Below, in pieces: positions 32,632 to 39,625 of a DNA stretch of 44,521 nt (the stretch's first letter is position 1; every line of letters begins with the position of its first letter). Made by a program: the position numbers and the translations under genes. The notes under the pieces are model-generated. The model had not been told where the DNA came from, did no database searches, and saw only the letters and a list, made by a program, of their open reading frames with translations. Origin of the DNA: an uncultured Duncaniella sp. (GTDB lineage Bacteria > Bacteroidota > Bacteroidia > Bacteroidales > Muribaculaceae); contig CAJUIX010000027.1 in the NCBI GenBank assembly GCA_910586665.1, positions 1-44,521 on the forward strand, in the 5' to 3' direction.

Positions 32632-34716
32632 CTATCGCCCCGCTCCGAAGCGCGATGTGTCGATGCTTGTATCCTTGGGTTTGAAGCCATTGAAGCGCCA
32701 GAGGAATGTGAGCTTGAAATTGCGGCTCATGTCGTAGATTTTCATGCGGAAATCCTGTCCGTGGCTCTTAATGGTCATGGTCGGTGACCAGGTATTGAAC
32801 ATGTCCTCATATTTCAGGTCGAGTTCGCATGTCCTATCCTTTCCGAAATTCCATTTCAGACCCGCGTCGAGACGCCACATTTTCGTGAGGTCGGAAAGTC
32901 CCTGGAGGCTTGGAGAGACGTAGGCGAAGTCAAGTGACAGCGCTACGGGTATCTTCGATGAAAGACGGAGGGTGTTGTCGAGACCTCCGTAAAAAATCCA
33001 TTTTTTGTTGTCGAAACTGATGTCGTGGAAATGCGAGGCTTTCTCACGCTGGTGGAAGATATTGACTGTGGCAGACGATTTGAGTAGAGACCTGATATTG
33101 AATGGAATATGGATATTGAGTCCGACCGTGCGCTTATAATCCATATTGAGTGTCTTAAAGATAAGCTTTAATTCGTCGGGCGACTGATAGGGTAGCTGTG
33201 CGTCACCCTTGTCCTTATATTGGACATAAAGGGTGGCTATATACTTGCGCATGAATATGTAGGAGAACTGGCCGGAGTAGTTCAGGCTCGGCTGTAGCTG
33301 CGGGTTCCCCTCGATGACGCTGTAGTCGGTCAGATATGTGGTGGCTCCGTGAAGTTCCCAGTAGGAGGGGTAGATGCGTAGTGTGGAGAGGTTGAGCTGG
33401 AAGATGCTTTTGTGTGTCTTATAGAATGTCGCGCCGAGCTGCGGTGTGAGGTTGCGCCGGCTCTTTCCGTCGCGCTTGTAGATTTCAGCCTTGCCTGAGG
33501 CGTTGAGCGAGAGGCCGAATGGGAAGCTGTGGCCGAATCCGAGATATGCGTTGAAGAGCTGCTCCTCCGTCGAGCCGTCGAAGCCTGAATTTTCAGGAAG
33601 GATGTAGCGCTGGCTGCTTCGGTCGTCGGAGTGCTGGTATTCGATGCCGTAGCTGAGTTCCCAGTCAGCTATGTCGTGGGTCTGGTCGGCATAGAGGTGC
33701 AGGCGGTTGATGCGCTGGCTGTTGGCGGATATGACCTTGGCTTCGCCGGTGGTGAGCGACGAGAGGTGCTGCCCGCTTCTTTCGGAGTAGTGGGTGTAGT
33801 CGCCGCCGATGACTGTCGACCAGGGCATCTGATAGCGGAACGATAGGTAGTGGAATGAGGGAGGGGAAGGGTAGGTGTGGCGGTTGACGAAGGAGCCGAA
33901 GGTGCCGGTGGCATAGTTGGCTCCGCGCTCGTGGCTTTCGAGCCGGGCGTTGTAGGTGAGTTTCAGATTGCTCTTCTCTGAAAACTTGTAGGTTGCCGAG
34001 GCATAGATGTTGTTGGTTATGGAGCGGCTGGCCTGGTTCTGGTTCTCCTCGACGAGCGTGCGGCTGTGGCCGACGAGGTGGTCGGACCGTTGCGACTCTC
34101 GGGCGAATGTCTTGGAGCGCGAGAGGGAATAGTTAAGGTCGAAAGCCCAGGCGCCGACGGCGTATGTGGCGGCAAATCCGGCGCCGAAGGTGGCATAGCG
34201 GGTCTGTGTGTAACCGGTGCGCACCTGTGCCTGTAGTCCGTCAATGGGGCGCGGGGTTCTGAGGTTGACATTGATGACCGCGCCGCTGACATGGTATTTC
34301 GCAGGAGCGGTATACATTATCTCTACGTTTTTCAGCCTGTCGACCGGGGTGGAGGAGAGGAGTTGGTAGAGATTGCCGACGGGCATGTTGGTCGGCTCCC
34401 CGTTGAGGATAATTGTGACCTGGTCGGTACCTGTCAGGGCGATTTTGCCGCCGTTGTCAGTGACCCCGGGGAGATAGCCGAGGGCTTCAAGCACATTGGT
34501 GACAGGCTTCCCTTTGACAATCGCCGGGAGGTCGACGGTCATGATGCCGTCCTTGCCGCTGAGTTGCGGCTTTTCGGCTTTGACCACTACTTCGTCGAGG
34601 CTGACTGAGGATAAGGCTACCGAGTCAGTTGCCGAGTCGGCCGGCTGCCCCGGCTCCTGCGCCCATGCGGACGCAGCTCCTGCTGTTAGCATAATGGATA
34701 AGATGACTTTCTTCAT
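32632..34716 (-). CDS. Outer-membrane beta-barrel protein, TonB-receptor-like
   Basis: A 694-residue protein with signal peptide (AWA-QEP), a plug-like domain (~45-155: SLDEVVVKAEKPQLSGKDG, then VLEALGYLPGV and ILNGEPTNM) and a long C-terminal barrel of the OMP_b-brl_3 type ending in LTFLWRFNGF. This family resembles TonB receptors but its ligands are mostly unknown; many members are controlled by nearby two-component systems. A promoter and AGTCTTA direct repeats lie upstream, shared in form with the histidine kinase gene on the other side of the zeta module. Confidence 0.85.
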   Translation of the reverse strand: MKKVILSIMLTAGAASAWAQEPGQPADSATDSVALSSVSLDEVVVKAEKPQLSGKDGIMTVDLPAIVKGKPVTNVLEALGYLPGVTDNGGKIALTGTDQVTIILNGEPTNMPVGNLYQLLSSTPVDRLKNVEIMYTAPAKYHVSGAVINVNLRTPRPIDGLQAQVRTGYTQTRYATFGAGFAATYAVGAWAFDLNYSLSRSKTFARESQRSDHLVGHSRTLVEENQNQASRSITNNIYASATYKFSEKSNLKLTYNARLESHERGANYATGTFGSFVNRHTYPSPPSFHYLSFRYQMPWSTVIGGDYTHYSERSGQHLSSLTTGEAKVISANSQRINRLHLYADQTHDIADWELSYGIEYQHSDDRSSQRYILPENSGFDGSTEEQLFNAYLGFGHSFPFGLSLNASGKAEIYKRDGKSRRNLTPQLGATFYKTHKSIFQLNLSTLRIYPSYWELHGATTYLTDYSVIEGNPQLQPSLNYSGQFSYIFMRKYIATLYVQYKDKGDAQLPYQSPDELKLIFKTLNMDYKRTVGLNIHIPFNIRSLLKSSATVNIFHQREKASHFHDISFDNKKWIFYGGLDNTLRLSSKIPVALSLDFAYVSPSLQGLSDLTKMWRLDAGLKWNFGKDRTCELDLKYEDMFNTWSPTMTIKSHGQDFRMKIYDMSRNFKLTFLWRFNGFKPKDTSIDTSRFGAGR

Positions 34717-34733
34717 AACTGAATTGCTTTTTG

Positions 34734-34765
34734 CAAAATTAGTTATGAAGAAAGCCCCCGGTCAA
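34734..34765 (-). promoter_or_regulatory. Promoter of the outer-membrane barrel gene
   Basis: On the minus strand TTG (34765-34763), 21 bases, TAATTTTG (34741-34734). The transcript would begin near 34729, about 13 bases before the start codon at 34716. AGTCTTA repeats lie some 53-82 bases upstream of that point. Confidence 0.65.
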
Positions 34766-34781
34766 GGAAATTAACTTATTT

Positions 34782-34811
34782 AGTCTTAGCCGGAGTCTTA
34801 TTTAGTCTTAT
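34782..34811. promoter_or_regulatory. AGTCTTA direct repeats upstream of the barrel gene (putative OmpR-type operator)
   Basis: AGTCTTA starts at 34782, 34794 and 34805, spaced 12 and 11 bases. Direct heptamer-like repeats with about 11-base spacing are typical of OmpR-family response regulators. The last two copies form AGTCTTATTTAGTCTTAT (34794-34811), repeated exactly at 35762-35779. Confidence 0.6.
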
Positions 34812-34888
34812 CAGTGGTAATCCTGATTAATAAATTTTTTGAGTATTAAATTCTTTCTTAAATAATTCTTTTAAAATAATAATTGTTT

Positions 34889-34896
34889 TACTTTTG
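34889..34896 (+). promoter_or_regulatory. -7 element of the zeta-toxin module
   Basis: TACTTTTG matches TAnnTTTG exactly; the -33 region is AT-rich without a clear TTTG. The transcript would begin near 34901, before the ATG at 34920, which argues against the upstream TTG at 34902 as start codon. Confidence 0.5.
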
Positions 34897-34919
34897 TATA
34901 ATTGAAAATAGAGTTACCT

Positions 34920-35129
34920 ATGTCAGAACAAGAAATGAACTCCTATCGCTTTGTTTCCGGCAAAGAGCCAAGTGATGAGATGCTCACACAATTGATGCGT
35001 GAGGTTGCTGATGATGCGAATAAGAGGCATAAGAAGGCTACGGAAGATTATTTTGCTGAAATGCGTCGCTCGGCATCACTGAAGAAGGCAAAGTGGGCGT
35101 CAAGAATTAATAATGCCATAAATGGTTAA
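34920..35129 (+). CDS. Small protein, candidate antitoxin of a zeta-type toxin
   Basis: A 69-residue, mostly helical, charged protein (MSEQEMNSYRF...KKAKWASRINNAING). The frame is open from a TTG at 34902, but the promoter and the ATG at 34920 favour the shorter form. It overlaps the zeta-toxin gene by 8 bases (ATGGTTAA), the usual antitoxin-first order. It is not recognisably the epsilon antitoxin and shows no DNA-binding motif I can name. Low GC compared with flanking genes suggests transfer. Antitoxin function is inferred from position. Confidence 0.65.
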   Translation: MSEQEMNSYRFVSGKEPSDEMLTQLMREVADDANKRHKKATEDYFAEMRRSASLKKAKWASRINNAING

Positions 35130-35730
35130 ATCAAACTTAAAGCCGGAATTGATAATGATTGCCGGGCCTAATGGGTCAGGTAAGACCTCTGTTACTCAAA
35201 AGTTTCTACATCATGAATGGGCAGAAGGAACACTGTATATTAATCCTGACATAGTTGCAAATGAGAAATTTGGCGATTGGAATTCACGGGAAGCCGTGAT
35301 TGCCGCCGCTAATTATTGCTCGGAACTTAGGGAACAGTGTCTTAAAGAAAAACGTAGTTTTGTTTTTGAGACAGTGTTCTCCGCTGAAGATAAAATTGAT
35401 TTTCTAATAAGGGCAAAGGAGGCTGGTTTCTTTATCCGGGTATTTTTTATTTCAACAGGTCATCCATCAATAAACGCCTCACGAATAGCAAAAAGAGTTA
35501 TGGAAGGCGGACATGATGTCCCTATTAGTAAGATTGTGTCAAGGTATCGTAAGTCGATTGAAAATTGTGAGACTATAGCGATGCTTGTCGATAGATTATA
35601 TGTATATGATAATTCTGTAGACGGTGAAGATGCAAAATTGCAATTCCGTCTTATAAATGGAGTGTTAGGCAAGATGTATGTAGCCGAGGTTCCTGTCTGG
35701 GCACAGAACATTGTGCCTGATAGTAAATAA
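35122..35730 (+). CDS. Zeta toxin family P-loop kinase
   Basis: A 202-residue protein with Walker A GPNGSGKT (15-22, K21) and an INPD segment with a candidate catalytic aspartate D43, followed by FETVFSAEDK and the arginine-containing ASRIAKRVMEGGHDVP. Zeta toxins phosphorylate UDP-N-acetylglucosamine and so block wall synthesis; chromosomal relatives may have other nucleotide-sugar targets. It is coupled to the small upstream gene. Base composition is AT-rich (about 40% GC by eye) against GC-rich neighbours, a sign of recent gain. Confidence 0.87.
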   Translation: MVKSNLKPELIMIAGPNGSGKTSVTQKFLHHEWAEGTLYINPDIVANEKFGDWNSREAVIAAANYCSELREQCLKEKRSFVFETVFSAEDKIDFLIRAKEAGFFIRVFFISTGHPSINASRIAKRVMEGGHDVPISKIVSRYRKSIENCETIAMLVDRLYVYDNSVDGEDAKLQFRLINGVLGKMYVAEVPVWAQNIVPDSK

Positions 35731-35761
35731 CGACATATATTATTTAGAATTCATTCCTTCA

Positions 35762-35779
35762 AGTCTTATTTAGTCTTAT
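35762..35779. promoter_or_regulatory. AGTCTTA direct repeat upstream of the histidine kinase gene
   Basis: AGTCTTATTTAGTCTTAT contains two AGTCTTA units 11 bases apart and is identical to 34794-34811. It ends about 50 bases upstream of the predicted start of the kinase transcript, a normal position for an activator of the OmpR family. Autoregulation by the response regulator at 37218 is the simplest reading. Confidence 0.6.
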
Positions 35780-35794
35780 TTGTTTGTGGCGGGG

Positions 35795-35826
35795 TTGGGG
35801 GTTGTGGGGAAAAGTGGCTATATTTG
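35795..35826 (+). promoter_or_regulatory. Promoter of the histidine kinase/response regulator operon
   Basis: TTG (35795-35797), 21 bases, TATATTTG (35819-35826). The transcript would begin near 35831, only about 3 bases before the ATG at 35834, so the mRNA may be essentially leaderless. Confidence 0.55.
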
Positions 35827-35833
35827 CAGTGGA

Positions 35834-37225
35834 ATGAAGCATTTCAGATTAATAACTTCGACTATAATCTTGTCGGCGGTGGCGGCTTTCGCTCTCAACA
35901 TCGTCTACCTCTGTATGCTCTACGGGTCGATTGCCGATGACTTGAGGCGCGACGTCGTGGCCTCGATGCAGGATATGGACATCGACGAGATGTGGCATAG
36001 AGCTATCGACTTCCGAAGAAGCGGTTTAGGCGGATATAGCACTGTCACAGGGTCGCTTCGTCCGGGCAATGACACTATAATCATGCGCGAGTCTGACGAG
36101 GAGGGTAATGAAAGAGTGGCCCATAGGAAAAAGCTCGTCCGGTCTGACAAGTTCGGCAACCAGCTTGCCATTGAAATGAGCGACCAGATGCACAGGCAGA
36201 TGGATTCGGTGTTCCCGATGAATGTCAATATGGCCGACAGCATACTCCGCGAGCGTCTGGCAGAGAGGGGGATAAGGCCTGAGATTGTCGAGGTGGAGGC
36301 TGTCGACTCAACGGAGAGGGTGGTTGTCGCAAATCCGGCGCTGACCGACGAGTTGATACCCCGACTCGATGTCTTTGCCATCCCCTATGGCGAGGAGAAG
36401 AGTTACAGCTACCGTGCCTACCTCTCGCCGCTGATGGGAGAGATTCTCCACAGGATGCAGGGGGTGATTGTGACCACATTGACACTGATAATCATTTTTG
36501 TAATAGGATTCTGGTATCTGCTCCGCACCGTCAGACGGCTTCGCACCCTCGAGGAGATGAAGGATGACTTCACCAACAACATGACCCACGAGCTGAAGAC
36601 TCCAATTTCGATTGCCTACTCTGCCAATGACGCGCTGCTGAATTTCGATACGACTAATGATCCCGCCCGCAAGGAAGCATATCTGAAAATTGCACTCAAA
36701 CAGTTAGGGCGTCTGGGCGAACTTGTGGAAAATATCCTCGCCATGAGTATGGAGCGGCGCAAGACTATGGAGTTGAAGCGCGAGCGGGTCGAGCTTGGCG
36801 CACTCGTAGAGGAGCTTGCCGCCGCCCAGCGGATGAGGTCGGAAAAGGAGATTGAGATAGAGGTGTGCGGCACGGCTGAGGCTGTGACGGTGGAGGCCGA
36901 CAGGAATCACCTGGCCAATGTGGTCAACAACCTCGTCGACAACGCTATCAAATATTCCGGCGAGAGTGTGAGGATAGTCATTACCGTCGGCAGCGACCGC
37001 ATAAGTGTGGCGGACAACGGGATTGGTATTCCATCGAAGAGCCTGCCATATATTTTCAACAAATTCTACCGTGTCCCCCACGGCAACCGCCAGGATGTGC
37101 GCGGCTACGGCATCGGGCTCTTCTATGTGAGGCAGATTCTTGACAAGATGGGGTGGACAGTCAGCGTGGTGAGCAAGCCGGGAATCGGTTCGACGTTTAC
37201 AATTAGATTTGACAGAGATGAGTGA
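35834..37225 (+). CDS. Sensor histidine kinase
   Basis: A 463-residue membrane kinase. Transmembrane segments are at about 7-30 and 210-230, enclosing a ~180-residue periplasmic sensor without a domain I recognise. The H-box is NNMTHELKTP with phospho-acceptor H252; the ATP-binding domain has NLVDNAIKYS, SVADNGIGIPS and GYGIGLFYV. The frame is open from 35780, but the ATG at 35834 begins a clean membrane anchor and sits just after the promoter. It overlaps the response regulator by 8 bases. Confidence 0.92.
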   Translation: MKHFRLITSTIILSAVAAFALNIVYLCMLYGSIADDLRRDVVASMQDMDIDEMWHRAIDFRRSGLGGYSTVTGSLRPGNDTIIMRESDEEGNERVAHRKKLVRSDKFGNQLAIEMSDQMHRQMDSVFPMNVNMADSILRERLAERGIRPEIVEVEAVDSTERVVVANPALTDELIPRLDVFAIPYGEEKSYSYRAYLSPLMGEILHRMQGVIVTTLTLIIIFVIGFWYLLRTVRRLRTLEEMKDDFTNNMTHELKTPISIAYSANDALLNFDTTNDPARKEAYLKIALKQLGRLGELVENILAMSMERRKTMELKRERVELGALVEELAAAQRMRSEKEIEIEVCGTAEAVTVEADRNHLANVVNNLVDNAIKYSGESVRIVITVGSDRISVADNGIGIPSKSLPYIFNKFYRVPHGNRQDVRGYGIGLFYVRQILDKMGWTVSVVSKPGIGSTFTIRFDRDE

Positions 37226-37907
37226 GCGGATTTTACTTGTGGAGGATGAGAGAGACCTCGCCATGATTGTTTCGGACACACTGCGCGATCTCGGCTATGG
37301 AGTCGTGGTGGCCTACGACGGCGTTGCGGGTCTTGAAATGTTCGGCGAGGGAAGCTTTGACATTGTCGTGGCCGACATAATGATGCCGCGGCTCGACGGG
37401 TTCGAGATGGCGCGCCGCATCCGCAGGATTTCACCCTCTGTCCCGCTGCTCTTCCTTACCGCCCGCAGCGGTATCGACGATATTGAGACCGGCTTCGAGA
37501 TTGGTGCCAACGACTATCTGAAGAAGCCATTCGAACTGCGGGAGCTTGTGGTCAGGATAAAGGCCCTGCTGCGAAGGCATCGCGGCGGCGACGCTACGAC
37601 CGGCGGGGAGAAGATCTATGAAATCGGCCTCTACCGTTTCGACCGCGGGGCGCAGACGCTGACCCTCGGCCCTAAAGTCCGCGAGCTGTCGCACATCGAG
37701 GCTATCCTCCTCGGGGTGCTTGCATCGAACCTCGGAAAGACCGTGGCGGCGTCGGAGCTGATGACCGCTGTTTGGCAGAGGGATGATATATATAATCGGA
37801 ACTCCCTCCACGGCTTCATCCACAAGCTGCGCCGCGCACTCTCCCAGGACTCGCGCATAGCGATAATCAACCAGCGCGGCGTTGGCTACATGCTGGTGGT
37901 CAGATGA
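37218..37907 (+). CDS. OmpR-family response regulator
   Basis: A 229-residue DNA-binding regulator: receiver domain with E9-D10, phospho-acceptor D53 (VADIMMP), T81 and K103 (LKKPF), followed by a winged-helix domain (about 130-229, with RNSLHGFIHKLRRAL and the terminal NQRGVGYML). The frame is open from a TTG at 37209, but the ATG at 37218 gives the standard start. It is paired with the upstream kinase. Probable targets are the AGTCTTA repeats before its own operon and before the barrel gene at 32632. Confidence 0.93.
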   Translation: MSERILLVEDERDLAMIVSDTLRDLGYGVVVAYDGVAGLEMFGEGSFDIVVADIMMPRLDGFEMARRIRRISPSVPLLFLTARSGIDDIETGFEIGANDYLKKPFELRELVVRIKALLRRHRGGDATTGGEKIYEIGLYRFDRGAQTLTLGPKVRELSHIEAILLGVLASNLGKTVAASELMTAVWQRDDIYNRNSLHGFIHKLRRALSQDSRIAIINQRGVGYMLVVR

Positions 37908-38033
37908 GCAAAATAGTGTCTGAGGCGGGGTGATGTTACAAAAATGTATGAAAATGGAACGAATCTGTGGCCGGTTGATTCTATGGGAAACAATAATGAT
38001 AGATAAGACAACTCCCGCCTCGGCGCAATGTCG

Positions 38034-38041
38034 TAACTTTG
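38034..38041 (+). promoter_or_regulatory. -7 element of a possible small RNA
   Basis: TAACTTTG is an exact TAnnTTTG match in the context GTAACTTTGCG; no TTTG is seen at the usual upstream distance. A transcript would begin near 38046. Confidence 0.4.
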
Positions 38042-38045
38042 CGTT

Positions 38046-38268
38046 GTAGTTAAATCAGTTCAATGAACAATAATTTGCTGATTCATTTATATTGATAATT
38101 GGTACAAATGATGTAAAATTTAAGATTGTTGATGCCTGCTCTTAGTCTAATCTATTTAAAGATTGTGATTCCAAGTTCTTCTTCCACACAATTGTGAAAA
38201 TCTCCATACTGTAAAAGGTATGCAACAAAGACGAGCCATCCGGGTGGGTGTGGCTCGTCTTTTTGTTA
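38046..38268 (+). ncRNA. Candidate intergenic small RNA
   Basis: The 558-base gap 37908-38465 has no long ORF. A -7 element at 38034-38041 and a strong intrinsic terminator ending near 38265 would bound a transcript of about 220 bases. The only ORF of note is a 10-codon one starting at 38063. GAGGCGGG (37922-37929) and CCCGCCTC (38014-38021) upstream form a distant inverted repeat. The family is unknown to me; a leader or attenuator of the esterase gene is an alternative, but that gene has its own -7 match after the terminator. Confidence 0.35.
38227..38265 (+). terminator. Rho-independent terminator
   Basis: GACGAGCCA (38230-38238) pairs perfectly with TGGCTCGTC (38251-38259), extended by A-T pairs, and is followed by TTTTT. 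This is the clearest intrinsic terminator in the window. It ends either the candidate small RNA or read-through from the two-component operon. Confidence 0.8.
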
Positions 38269-38401
38269 TGTCACTGTAATCCTGCGTCTTATGGGCGGTG
38301 ATGAGCCAAATATTAACAAAAATGAGACATAGTGACAATATGTCGACACGAAATTGAACGCATATGAATCATGGGTTTATCACGAATCGGCTTTGAAAAT
38401 G

Positions 38402-38409
38402 TAAATTTG
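38402..38409 (+). promoter_or_regulatory. -7 element of the esterase/GH97 operon
   Basis: TAAATTTG matches TAnnTTTG; TTTA at 38376-38379 is a weak -33, 22 bases upstream. The leader to the ATG at 38466 would be about 50 bases. Confidence 0.5.
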
Positions 38410-38465
38410 CCTGACCAATCATTTTTTATCAATTCTAATAATAAAATCAAAGTTACCATAGAGCA

Positions 38466-39614
38466 ATGAAAAAGAATCTAATGTTAAGCGCCTGTGTATG
38501 GTTCTCGGCACTCGCGTCGACAGCCGCAGTTCCGGCCGAGGGAGTTCCGGCCTCGACCAATATCCCCGAAGCCGCCTATCCATGTGTCAACGAAAAATCT
38601 CAGGCCACGTTCCGTCTCCATGCCCCGTCGGCCTCCGACGTCAAGCTTGACATCTGCGGAAAGAAGTATGACATGACCCGTAACGCCGACGGCAACTGGA
38701 GCGTCACCACCCAGCCGCTCGTGGAGGGTTTCCACTATTATTTCATGATTGTCGACGGCGTGCCTGTGACCGACCCCGCTTCGGAGACATTCTACGGCTG
38801 CGGACGCCAGGCGAGCGGTATCGAGATTCCCGAGTCGGCAGAGGCCTCCGCCTACTATACATTTAATAAGGACCTCCCCCACGGCCAGGTGCGCGAGTGC
38901 CGCTATTATTCAGACATCGAGAAGGCCCAGCGCCGCTGCTACGTCTATACCCCCGCGGGCTATGAGACCGACAGCTCGCGCCGCTACCCGGTGCTCTATC
39001 TACAGCACGGTATGGGTGAGGATGAGCGAGGATGGCACCAGCAGGGTTGCATGGCCGACATACTCGACGGTCAGATTGCGGCCGGCAAGTGCGAGCCTAT
39101 GATCGTGGTCATGGACTACGGCAACTGCGGCTACATCTTCGGTGCCCGCAAGGGTGAGACCCGCGACGAGTTCGGCGCATCCTTCACCCCGATTATGCTC
39201 AACGAGCTGATACCCTATATTGACAGCACGTTCCGCACGCTGACCGACCGCGAAAACCGCGCTATGGCCGGCCTCTCGTGGGGCGGACACGAGACTTTCC
39301 AGACCACGCTCTACAATCTCGACAAATTCTCGCACATAGGCTCGTTCAGCGGCGCCCTCTTCTTCCTCGCCGGTGGTCTTGAAAACGCCTACAATGGGAT
39401 TTTCAAGGATTCGAAGGCTTTCAATGACAAGGTCCACACCCTCTTCCTCGGCATGGGCTCGGAGGAAGGCTTCGGCAGCGACAAGATTAGCAAGGCGCTC
39501 AATGACGCCGGAATCAAGCATGTCTACTACACCTCGCCCGGTACCCATCACGAGTGGCTGACATGGCGCCGCTGCCTCAACGAGTTCCTACCTTTGATTT
39601 TCAAACAAAATTAA
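38466..39614 (+). CDS. Secreted esterase with N-terminal E-set domain (CE1/Fes-like)
   Basis: A 382-residue protein with signal peptide (cleavage near residue 20). Residues ~40-120 form an E-set/CBM48-like domain (FRLHAPSASDVKLDICG, YYFMIVDGVPVTDP). The alpha/beta hydrolase domain has YPVLYLQHGMGEDE, the nucleophile S271 in GLSWGG, and a candidate catalytic histidine at H361/H362 in GTHHEW. This architecture is common in gut Bacteroidetes xylan loci, where it removes feruloyl or acetyl groups (CE1). The next gene, a GH97-acetylesterase fusion, starts 11 bases downstream, supporting a polysaccharide role over siderophore hydrolysis. Confidence 0.83.
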   Translation: MKKNLMLSACVWFSALASTAAVPAEGVPASTNIPEAAYPCVNEKSQATFRLHAPSASDVKLDICGKKYDMTRNADGNWSVTTQPLVEGFHYYFMIVDGVPVTDPASETFYGCGRQASGIEIPESAEASAYYTFNKDLPHGQVRECRYYSDIEKAQRRCYVYTPAGYETDSSRRYPVLYLQHGMGEDERGWHQQGCMADILDGQIAAGKCEPMIVVMDYGNCGYIFGARKGETRDEFGASFTPIMLNELIPYIDSTFRTLTDRENRAMAGLSWGGHETFQTTLYNLDKFSHIGSFSGALFFLAGGLENAYNGIFKDSKAFNDKVHTLFLGMGSEEGFGSDKISKALNDAGIKHVYYTSPGTHHEWLTWRRCLNEFLPLIFKQN

Positions 39615-39625
39615 GAAATAAGCAG

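Noticed and set aside
34794..35779. Target-site duplication proving transposition of the toxin module
   Set aside because: 18 bases is long for a duplication, the repeats sit at operator-like positions before two promoters, and no transposase or integrase is present; kept only as one of two readings.
38466..39614. Enterochelin esterase linked to the xus-like operon
   Set aside because: It is secreted, has an E-set domain and is in an operon with GH97-acetylesterase, so a glycan esterase fits better than siderophore hydrolysis.
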